From CAZWSE01 sp964636575 (GTDB lineage Bacteria > Pseudomonadota > Alphaproteobacteria > Rhodobacterales > Rhodobacteraceae): a stretch of 19,987 bases of DNA. The notes beneath the pieces are model-generated. The model ran no database searches. It had not been told where the DNA came from and saw only the letters and a list, made by a program, of their open reading frames with translations. Within the stretch, counting starts at the first letter, position 1, and every line of letters begins with the position of its first letter. A program made the position numbers and the translations under genes. Of this stretch, positions 13,574 to 19,987 are shown one piece after another. The DNA is taken from assembly GCA_964636575.1 (NCBI GenBank), contig CAZWSE010000063.1, forward strand, positions 1 to 19,987, written 5' to 3'.

Positions 13574-14973
13574 TCCCCGTCCAAGGATACTCCGGCACAA
13601 CCGTTGCCGTCTTGGGGCTGGGGCGCACAGGGCTGACAGCAGCACGGGCGTTAGAGGCAGGCGGGGCAGCAACCTTGGTCTGGGACGACAACGCGGACAG
13701 CCGCGCAAAAGCCGAGGCTGAGGGCCTCACTCTGCGCGACCTGACCAAGCAAGGGGGCTTTGAGGATGTCTCGGCCCTGATCGTCTCACCCGGTATTCCG
13801 CATCTTTATCCAGCACCAAATCCGGTCATCGCGGCCGCCAACGCGGCAGGGGTTCCGGTCGACAATGACATCGGGCTGTTTTTCCGGTCCTTCGCCACAG
13901 CGGCATGGAATGATTTCGATACAGCCCCAAGGGTCATCGCAATCACAGGGTCCAACGGCAAATCAACGACTTCTGCATTGATCCATCACATCATGGAAAC
14001 CGCAGGCAAGCCGACGCAACTGGCTGGCAATATAGGGCGGGGCGTCTTGGATATTGAACCGCCCCACGACGGCGAAGTCATCGTGCTGGAACTCTCTAGC
14101 TATCAAACCGAACTGGCGCGGCACCTGACGCCGGATGTGGCTGTGTTTACAAACCTCAGCCCCGATCATCTGGACCGGCACGGCGGGATGGGCGGATACT
14201 TCGCGGCCAAGCGGCGGCTGTTCTCGGAAGGTGGCCCTGACAGAGCGGTCATCGGCGTAGACGAGCCCGAAGGCGCGTTCTTGGCCGGACAACTCTCAGA
14301 GGGGCCAACAGATGATCGGGTCATTAAGGTCTCGGTGGATCGCAAACTGAGCGGGCCGGGCTGGCACGTTTTTGCACGCAAAGGGTATCTTTCGGAATAC
14401 CGCAAAGGCAAACAGGCGGCCTCGATTGATCTGCGCGGGGTGGGGGGGCTTCCCGGGGTTCACAACCACCAAAACGCATGTGCGGCCTATGCAGCGTGCC
14501 GCGCGCTCGGACTTGCGCCGAAACTGATCGAACAGGCGTTTCACAGCTTTGCAGGTCTGCCACACCGCAGCCAAACAATCGCCGAAGCGGGCGGCATACG
14601 GTTCGTGAATGACAGCAAAGCGACAAATGTAGACAGTGCGGCCATGGCGCTGCGGGCCTTCCCCAACATCCGCTGGATTTGCGGGGGGTTGCAAAAAGAA
14701 GGCGGACTGGAGGGATTGGTTGAGGCCACAGGGCAAGTGCGCAAAGCCTACGTGATCGGACGCGACGCCGCAGGGTTCGCGCTGCACCTCAATGTTGATG
14801 CAGAAGTCTGCACAACCATGGAAGCGGCCGTCGCACGCGCCATGGACGATGCTGAAGCCGGAGACACAGTTCTTCTTGCTCCCGCTGCTGCCAGCTTTGA
14901 TCAATACGACAACTTTGAGCAACGCGGTGAAGACTTTGCGGCTCAGGTGCAAACTCACCTGAACAAAGCCTGA
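13570..14973 (+). CDS. murD: UDP-MurNAc-L-alanine:D-glutamate ligase MurD
   Basis: A 467-residue cytosolic ATP-dependent ligase adding D-glutamate. The N-terminal Rossmann-like domain has VAVLGLGRTGLTAARAL and SPGIP. The P-loop is G127-S-N-G-K-S-T133, followed by ELSSYQTE, TNLSPDHLDRH and PHRSQ. The C-terminal FVNDSKATN and LLAPAAASFDQY motifs are those of MurD. It is the last gene of the first dcw block. A long imperfect hairpin lies downstream, where the convergent flavoprotein gene ends. Confidence 0.97.
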   Translation: MIPVQGYSGTTVAVLGLGRTGLTAARALEAGGAATLVWDDNADSRAKAEAEGLTLRDLTKQGGFEDVSALIVSPGIPHLYPAPNPVIAAANAAGVPVDNDIGLFFRSFATAAWNDFDTAPRVIAITGSNGKSTTSALIHHIMETAGKPTQLAGNIGRGVLDIEPPHDGEVIVLELSSYQTELARHLTPDVAVFTNLSPDHLDRHGGMGGYFAAKRRLFSEGGPDRAVIGVDEPEGAFLAGQLSEGPTDDRVIKVSVDRKLSGPGWHVFARKGYLSEYRKGKQAASIDLRGVGGLPGVHNHQNACAAYAACRALGLAPKLIEQAFHSFAGLPHRSQTIAEAGGIRFVNDSKATNVDSAAMALRAFPNIRWICGGLQKEGGLEGLVEATGQVRKAYVIGRDAAGFALHLNVDAEVCTTMEAAVARAMDDAEAGDTVLLAPAAASFDQYDNFEQRGEDFAAQVQTHLNKA

Positions 14974-14989
14974 AGCGGCACTGCCGGAC

Positions 14990-15016
14990 TTTGAGTATTT
15001 GAAAAAGGGTAAAGGT
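14990..15016 (+). repeat. 27-bp dispersed repeat, copy 2 (after murD)
   Basis: Identical over 27 bases to 1008-1034, about 14 kb away. Here it starts 16 bases after the murD stop and forms the left arm of a hairpin with the inverted copy at 15032-15052. Confidence 0.85.
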
Positions 15017-15052
15017 GCGAAGAGGTCATTGCTTTACCCTTTCAAAATACTC
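14993..15052. terminator. Imperfect hairpin between convergent murD and flavoprotein gene
   Basis: The arms pair in two helices: GAGTATTT with AAATACTC (8 bp) and AAAGGGTAAAG with CTTTACCCTTT (11 bp), separated by a small internal loop. The apical loop is 17 bases. There is no T-run on either side, so it may act as a 3'-end stabilising structure or help bidirectional termination rather than being a classical terminator. Confidence 0.5.
15032..15052 (-). repeat. Inverted copy of the GAGTATTT repeat within the flavoprotein 3' end
   Basis: On the minus strand GAGTATTTTGAAAGGGTAAAG closely matches the 27-bp repeat. It encodes the last residues of the flavoprotein (S-I-L-K-G) and its TAA stop. 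Confidence 0.7.
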
Positions 15053-16230
15053 CCGCCGGAGGCGATCGCACGACCGGCCGCCACCGCCGACGACCAGGCC
15101 CATTGAAAATTATACCCGCCAAGCCAGCCTGTGACGTCAACGGCTTCCCCGATGACGTAAAGACCGGGCACAGCTTTGGCTTCCATCGTTTTTGAAGAGA
15201 GCGTATCGGTATCAATCCCGCCAAGGGTCACTTCGGCAGTGCGGTATCCTTCTGAGCCTGAAGGCGTCAGCGTCCAAGTCCCAAGTGCATCACACAGGGT
15301 ACGCAGGCGGGTGTCGGACCAATCAGCAAGGTTGCCTGTCAGCTCCATCTCAAGACCCAAATGCTCAACCAGCCGCGCGGGGATGTGTTGTGCAAGTTCT
15401 GTGGTCAAGTTGCGCCGGCCGGACTGTTGGCGTCGGTCGCGCAGTGCATCGAAAAGCTGATCCTCGGGCGCCAAGTTGATCGCAATGTCCTCGCCTTCGC
15501 TCCAATAGCTGGAGGCCTGCAAAATCGCAGGGCCAGACAATCCACGGTGGGTGAACAGAACGGCTTCGGAAAAGCCCATGTCACCTGCGGTCACGACCGC
15601 AGGGGCGCTGACCCCAGACAGCCCTGCAAACCGCGCATCCGTGAAGGTCAGCGGCACAAGGGCAGGGCGCGTGTCCGTTACAGCCAACCCGAACTGCCGC
15701 GCCACATCATAGGCAAACCCTGTCGCCCCCATCTTCGGAATCGATTTTCCACCCGTCGCCAAGACCAGATTACGGGCCTTCAACGGGGTCTCTTTTCCAT
15801 CCCGCATCAGGGTCATTTCAAACCCGTCGGCAGTCTTCTCAATCCCTGACACGCTCGATTTCAGCATCAATTGCGCACCAACCTTGTCCATCTCGGCCAG
15901 CAACATCGACACGATTTGCTTGGCAGACACATCGCAAAACAACTGCCCCAGCGTTTTCTCGTGATAGGCGATGTCGTAGGACGCCACCAGATCGATGAAA
16001 TCCCATTGGGTATAGCGCGCCAGTGCGGATTTGCAGAAATGCGGGTTCTGGGACAAAAAGCAGGATGGCTCAGTGTACATATTGGTGAAATTGCAGCGCC
16101 CACCGCCTGAAATGCGGATCTTCTCACCGGGGGCCTTGGCATGATCTACGACCAAAGCACCGGGGCCTGCATGGGCCGCACACATCAGCCCCGCCGCCCC
16201 ACCGCCTATGATCACCGTGTTGAATTCCAT
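15034..16230 (-). CDS. BaiN/HI0933-family NAD(P)/FAD-dependent oxidoreductase
   Basis: A 398-residue flavoprotein. The N-terminal dinucleotide-binding motif is VIIGGGAAGLMCAAHAG, followed by the family-typical GEKIRISGGGRCNFTN. A second conserved block is LVLATGGKSIPKMGATG, and the C-terminus has GLYVIGEAVDVTGWLGGYNFQWAWSSA, which closes the FAD site. Members include HI0933, YhiN and BaiN; substrates are mostly unknown. I chose the ATG at 16230 because it gives the family's normal length and starts directly before the Rossmann motif. The frame extends to 16488 but would run into ftsW. The gene is convergent with murD and divergent from ftsW, so it splits the dcw cluster. The Shine-Dalgarno is weak (GGACGG). 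Confidence 0.92.
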   Translation of the reverse strand: MEFNTVIIGGGAAGLMCAAHAGPGALVVDHAKAPGEKIRISGGGRCNFTNMYTEPSCFLSQNPHFCKSALARYTQWDFIDLVASYDIAYHEKTLGQLFCDVSAKQIVSMLLAEMDKVGAQLMLKSSVSGIEKTADGFEMTLMRDGKETPLKARNLVLATGGKSIPKMGATGFAYDVARQFGLAVTDTRPALVPLTFTDARFAGLSGVSAPAVVTAGDMGFSEAVLFTHRGLSGPAILQASSYWSEGEDIAINLAPEDQLFDALRDRRQQSGRRNLTTELAQHIPARLVEHLGLEMELTGNLADWSDTRLRTLCDALGTWTLTPSGSEGYRTAEVTLGGIDTDTLSSKTMEAKAVPGLYVIGEAVDVTGWLGGYNFQWAWSSAVAAGRAIASGGSILKG

Positions 16231-16373
16231 AGCGCCGTCCGTGCCGCGAAAATGAAGCCAAGACAAGGGCAATAAGAGACCGAAACAAGGGTAGCGCTTG
16301 CCTAAAATACGGGCTATCCTACGGGCAGATCCCGAAAAGGGACGACGACAGAGGCATTGATCGGCGGTGATCC

Positions 16374-17540
16374 ATGACGGAAATGGTCTACGGGGCAGCT
16401 CTATCCCAACGGGGTGAGCCTGTCTTACCCAAATGGTGGCGGACGATCGACAAATGGTCGATGTCATGCATCCTCGCGCTCTTTGCAATCGGGTTGCTTT
16501 TGGGGTTCGCAGCCTCGCCTCCCTTGGCCGCCAAAAACGGGTTTGAGCCGTTTCACTACGTCACAAGACAAGCCATGTTCGGCGGCGTTGCCCTGATCGC
16601 GATGCTTTTGACCTCGATGATGTCGCCCAAGCTTGTGCGGCGTTTGGCCGTGATGGGCTTTATCGCAGCCTTCGTGGCCGTGGCCTTGCTGCCCTTCTTC
16701 GGCACTGATTTCGGCAAGGGGGCGACGCGGTGGTATTCGCTTGGCTTCGCCGCGATCCAGCCGTCGGAATTTCTCAAACCCGGCTTTGTTGTCGTCGGCG
16801 CGTGGCTCCTTGCGGCCAGTCAGGACATCAACGGCCCGCCCGGACGGCTTTGGTCCTTTGCGCTGTGTGTGTCCATCGTGGCAATGCTGGCGTTGCAGCC
16901 AGATTTCGGGCAGGCCAGCTTGGTGCTGTTTGGCTGGGGGGTCATGTATTTCGTGGCCGGTGCACCTGTGGTCTTGCTTGCTGCTATTGCGGGACTGGTC
17001 GTGGTCACAGGCATGGTCGCCTATTCAAATTCCCAACACTTCGCACGCCGGATCGACGGGTTTCTGTCGGCTGATCTCGACCCCACAACGCAGCTTGGTT
17101 ACGCCACCAACGCCATCCGCGAAGGCGGGCTTTTCGGGGTCGGTGTGGGCGAGGGCGAGGTCAAATGGTCCCTGCCGGATGCGCATACAGATTTCATTGT
17201 GGCCGTGGCCGCAGAAGAATACGGGCTGATCCTTGTGATGGTCATCATCGGGCTTTACGCGACAATCGTGTTCCGGTCGCTCATGCGATTGATGCGCGAA
17301 CGCAATACATTCATCCGGCTCGCGGGAACCGGACTTGTCTGCGTCTTTGGCGTGCAGGCCATGATCAACATGGGCGTCGCTGTGCGGCTGCTTCCCGCCA
17401 AAGGCATGACGCTGCCCTTTGTCAGCTACGGCGGGTCTTCGTTGATTGCAGGCGGCATCGCTGTCGGCATGTTGCTGGCCTTCACCCGCGTCCGACCGCA
17501 AGGCGAAATCGGTGACATTCTGCGCGGTGTTCACAGATGA
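16374..17540 (+). CDS. ftsW: Septal lipid II polymerase FtsW (SEDS family)
   Basis: A 388-residue polytopic membrane glycosyltransferase of the SEDS family that polymerises lipid II at the septum with FtsI. About ten transmembrane segments can be traced. Conserved SEDS motifs are KGATRW (115-120) leading into IQPSEFLKP, the AAEEYGLI region, and FVSYGGSS (349-356) near the C-terminus. RodA is the main alternative; the dcw position supports FtsW. The 143-bp divergent spacer upstream (16231-16373) must hold its promoter, but I cannot pick a convincing one. GGTG four bases before the ATG is the likely ribosome site. It overlaps murG by four bases. Confidence 0.95.
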   Translation: MTEMVYGAALSQRGEPVLPKWWRTIDKWSMSCILALFAIGLLLGFAASPPLAAKNGFEPFHYVTRQAMFGGVALIAMLLTSMMSPKLVRRLAVMGFIAAFVAVALLPFFGTDFGKGATRWYSLGFAAIQPSEFLKPGFVVVGAWLLAASQDINGPPGRLWSFALCVSIVAMLALQPDFGQASLVLFGWGVMYFVAGAPVVLLAAIAGLVVVTGMVAYSNSQHFARRIDGFLSADLDPTTQLGYATNAIREGGLFGVGVGEGEVKWSLPDAHTDFIVAVAAEEYGLILVMVIIGLYATIVFRSLMRLMRERNTFIRLAGTGLVCVFGVQAMINMGVAVRLLPAKGMTLPFVSYGGSSLIAGGIAVGMLLAFTRVRPQGEIGDILRGVHR

Positions 17541-18637
17541 ACGCGGCAGCGCCACGTCTGCTGATTGCAGCAGGTGGAACCGGCGGGCATATGTTTCCGG
17601 CCCAAGCCTTGGCCGAGGCGATGTTGGCCAAAGGCTGGCATGTTCAGCTTTCCACAGACGCCCGCGGCGCACGCTATGTCGGCGGCTTTCCTGATGCGGT
17701 TGAGGTGCGTGTCGTCAAAAGTGCGACCTTCGCGCGGGGCGGTATCGGGGCCAAACTTGCAGTGCCTTTCAAAATCATGGGTGGCATCTTTCGGGCCACA
17801 GGGCGCATGATGCGCTCCAAGCCCAAGGTCGTTGTGGGCTTTGGTGGCTATCCATCGATCCCTGCGATGGCCGCCGCATGGCTCACCCGAACGCCACGTA
17901 TGATCCACGAACAAAACGGTGTTTTGGGACGGGTCAATCAGCTCTTTGCCAAGCGTGTGAACAGGGTCGCTTGCGGCACATGGCCGACCGATCTGCCGCG
18001 CGGTGTCAAAGGGGAACACACGGGCAATCCGGTACGGGCCGCGATTTTGGAACGGTTTGAATCTCCCTATATCCCCCCCGGTGATTACCCGATGTCTGTG
18101 CTTGTCATGGGCGGATCACAGGGCGCGCGGATATTGTCGGACGTGGTGCCGCCTGCGCTCGCGTCCCTGCCAATGGACATGGTCAAAAACATCCGCGTCA
18201 GCCATCAGGCCCGCGACGAAGACATGGAACGGGTCGCAAACTTCTACGCCCAAGCCAACATCCCGGCCGAGGTGCAGCCTTTCTTCGCAGACGTGCCGGA
18301 CCGCATGTCCGAGGCACAACTGGTCATCACACGCTCGGGCGCATCCACAGTGGCTGACCTAAGTGTGATCGGACGGCCCGCGATTTTCGTGCCCCTTGCA
18401 GCGGCCATCAGGGACGAGCAAACAGCCAACGCCCGCCAACTGGTCGAGGCAGGTGGCGCCACCATCATCACAGAACCCGAATTCACCCCAGAGGCACTGG
18501 CGCAAGCGGTCGAGGATATCCTGACCAACGCATCCCAAGCCTCTCACATGGCCGAAGCCGCACTTGGGTGCGCAGTCCCTGACGCGACGGAGCGGCTTGT
18601 CACTTTGGTCGAAACTCTGGCACAGGCGGACCCCTAA
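17537..18637 (+). CDS. murG: UDP-GlcNAc:lipid I N-acetylglucosaminyltransferase MurG
   Basis: A 366-residue GT-B glycosyltransferase, peripheral on the cytoplasmic membrane, that adds GlcNAc to lipid I to make lipid II. The glycine-rich loop GGTGGHMFPAQALAE starts at residue 13, H124-E-Q-N-G follows the acceptor-side GFGGYPS motif, and the second glycine loop is G192-G-S-Q-G-A. TRSGASTVADL and the DEQTANA region belong to the UDP-GlcNAc site. It starts by an ATGA overlap with the ftsW stop and lies 19 bp before murC. Confidence 0.97.
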   Translation: MNAAAPRLLIAAGGTGGHMFPAQALAEAMLAKGWHVQLSTDARGARYVGGFPDAVEVRVVKSATFARGGIGAKLAVPFKIMGGIFRATGRMMRSKPKVVVGFGGYPSIPAMAAAWLTRTPRMIHEQNGVLGRVNQLFAKRVNRVACGTWPTDLPRGVKGEHTGNPVRAAILERFESPYIPPGDYPMSVLVMGGSQGARILSDVVPPALASLPMDMVKNIRVSHQARDEDMERVANFYAQANIPAEVQPFFADVPDRMSEAQLVITRSGASTVADLSVIGRPAIFVPLAAAIRDEQTANARQLVEAGGATIITEPEFTPEALAQAVEDILTNASQASHMAEAALGCAVPDATERLVTLVETLAQADP

Positions 18638-18656
18638 AATGGACGGAGCAACCCTC

Positions 18657-19987
18657 ATGAATGCAGCAACAAAATTGCCGGGCGATGTCGGCCCCATTCA
18701 TTTCGTCGGCATCGGCGGGATCGGGATGTCTGGGATCGCAGAAGTGCTCTTGAACCACGGCTACACGGTGCAAGGCTCTGACCTGAAAGACAGCAAGATC
18801 ACAGACCGGCTCAAGTCATTGGGCGCGACCATCTACATTGGCCAAAAGGCGGAAAACATCGAAGGCGCGGACGTGGTTGTGATCTCGTCGGCCATCAAAA
18901 AGGGCAACGCCGAACTTGATGCCGCGCGCAACAGCGGTCTGCCCATCGTGCGCCGTGCGGAAATGCTGGCCGAGCTGATGCGGCTCAAATCCAACATCGC
19001 GGTGGCGGGTACACACGGCAAAACAACAACCACAACGCTTGTGGCGGAACTGCTGGTCGCTGGCGGGATCGACCCGACTGTGGTCAACGGCGGGATCATC
19101 CACGCCTACGGGTCCAACGCGCGGATGGGGCAGGGCGAATGGATGGTGGTCGAGGCGGATGAGAGCGACGGCACCTTCAACCGTCTGCCCGCGACCATCG
19201 CCATCGTCACCAACATCGACCCCGAGCATATGGAACACTGGGGCGATTTCGACGCCCTGCGCAAAGGCTTCCTAGATTTCGTGTCCAACATCCCGTTCTA
19301 CGGGGTGGCCGTCTGCAACACGGACCATACCGAGGTCCAAACGCTCGTCGGTAAGATCACAGACCGGCGCATCGTGACCTATGGGTTCAACGCGCAGGCA
19401 GATGTGCGAGCGACCAATCTGCACTACAAAAACGGGGTCGCGCATTTCGACATCGAATTGCAGGCGGAAGACAAAACCATCAAAGGCTGCACGCTGCCCA
19501 TGCCGGGCGATCACAATGTCTCAAACGCATTGTCCGCTGTCGCGGTTGCGCGTCACCTCGGCATGAAGCTGGATGAAATCCGCACAGCACTGGCCGCATT
19601 CGGAGGTGTAAACCGGCGCTTCACCCGCGTAGGTGAAGTGGATGGGGTCACGATCATCGACGACTACGGGCATCATCCGGTTGAGATTGCAGCCGTGCTG
19701 AAAGCTGCCCGCCAAGCCACAGAGGGCCGCGTGATCGCAGTCCACCAACCGCATCGGTACACGCGTTTGCACAGCCTGTTCGATGATTTCTGCGCCTGCT
19801 TCAACGACGCCGATGTGGTCGGCATCGCAGACATTTTTGCCGCTGGCGAAGACCCCATTGAAGGCGCATCCCGCGATGATCTGGTCGCAGGTCTGATCCG
19901 CCACGGCCACCGCCACGCGCGCGCCGTGGAAAACGAAGCAGACCTTCTGCGGCTCGTCCGCGAACAAGCCCGCCCCGGCGACATGGT
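18657..19987 (+). CDS. murC: UDP-MurNAc:L-alanine ligase MurC (3' end outside window)
   Basis: The frame is open to the window end, giving 443 residues, so only roughly the last 25-30 residues of a normal MurC are missing. MurC is the first amino acid ligase of the pathway. Landmarks are IHFVGIGGIGMSGIAEVL, the P-loop G118-T-H-G-K-T-T124, VVEADESDGTF, TNIDPEHMEHW, GVNRRF, and IIDDYGHHPVEI followed by HQPHRYTR. The ATG at 18657 has GGAG eight bases upstream; an in-frame ATG at 18639 is possible but has no such site. Confidence 0.96.
   Translation, partial: MNAATKLPGDVGPIHFVGIGGIGMSGIAEVLLNHGYTVQGSDLKDSKITDRLKSLGATIYIGQKAENIEGADVVVISSAIKKGNAELDAARNSGLPIVRRAEMLAELMRLKSNIAVAGTHGKTTTTTLVAELLVAGGIDPTVVNGGIIHAYGSNARMGQGEWMVVEADESDGTFNRLPATIAIVTNIDPEHMEHWGDFDALRKGFLDFVSNIPFYGVAVCNTDHTEVQTLVGKITDRRIVTYGFNAQADVRATNLHYKNGVAHFDIELQAEDKTIKGCTLPMPGDHNVSNALSAVAVARHLGMKLDEIRTALAAFGGVNRRFTRVGEVDGVTIIDDYGHHPVEIAAVLKAARQATEGRVIAVHQPHRYTRLHSLFDDFCACFNDADVVGIADIFAAGEDPIEGASRDDLVAGLIRHGHRHARAVENEADLLRLVREQARPGDM

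Noticed and set aside
16231..16488. N-terminal extension of the flavoprotein by 86 residues
   Set aside because: It would overlap the ftsW start and precede the Rossmann motif with a sequence unlike the family. The ATG at 16230 gives the expected N-terminus.

Overview
The window is a chromosomal segment of an alphaproteobacterium, almost certainly Rhodobacteraceae (Roseobacter group). The evidence is the dcw gene order, the presence of a DUF1127 gene followed by CCUCCUCCC-loop hairpins, a long structured leader before mraZ, and moderately high GC. All family names come from reading the translations; no database search was possible.

Region 1 (1-4830) is mixed housekeeping and accessory DNA. 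It opens with the 3' part of a UvrD/PcrA-type helicase. Next comes a DUF2975-like membrane protein gene cut by a 100-N assembly gap (1368-1467), then a secreted two-module DUF4189-like protein on the minus strand. A second, complete DUF2975 gene follows, translationally coupled to a small XRE/YozG-type regulator. A minus-strand unit then encodes a DUF1127 protein and four stem-loops with CU-rich loops (3024-3222), matching the organisation of the Rhodobacter CcsR/'cuckoo' sRNAs and their CcaF1 partner. The region ends with an Mrp/ApbC Fe-S carrier ATPase and a strong terminator.

Region 2 (4828-5438) is about 610 bp without a convincing gene. In order it holds an inverted repeat with three GANTC (CcrM) sites, a possible promoter overlapped by a GAAC-N7-GAAC LexA-like box, 10-bp-spaced MraZ-like boxes, an AT-rich stretch with a palindrome, and a structured segment ending in a perfect 13-bp terminator 68 bp before mraZ. 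This resembles the extended dcw leader with the sRNA UpsM described in Rhodobacter sphaeroides.

Region 3 (5439-19987) is the division and cell wall (dcw) cluster. The first block is mraZ-rsmH-ftsL-ftsI-murE-murF-mraY-ACT protein-murD, mostly overlapping or closely spaced and likely one operon. A convergent minus-strand BaiN/HI0933-type flavoprotein gene interrupts it. The second block, ftsW-murG-murC, then starts from its own divergent spacer, and murC runs off the window end. The Mur ligases build UDP-MurNAc-pentapeptide, MraY and MurG make lipid II, and FtsW, FtsI and FtsL polymerise and cross-link septal peptidoglycan. A small ACT-domain gene sits in-line between mraY and murD. A 27-bp sequence occurs exactly twice, with one diverged and one inverted relative, each time at the end of a coding region.
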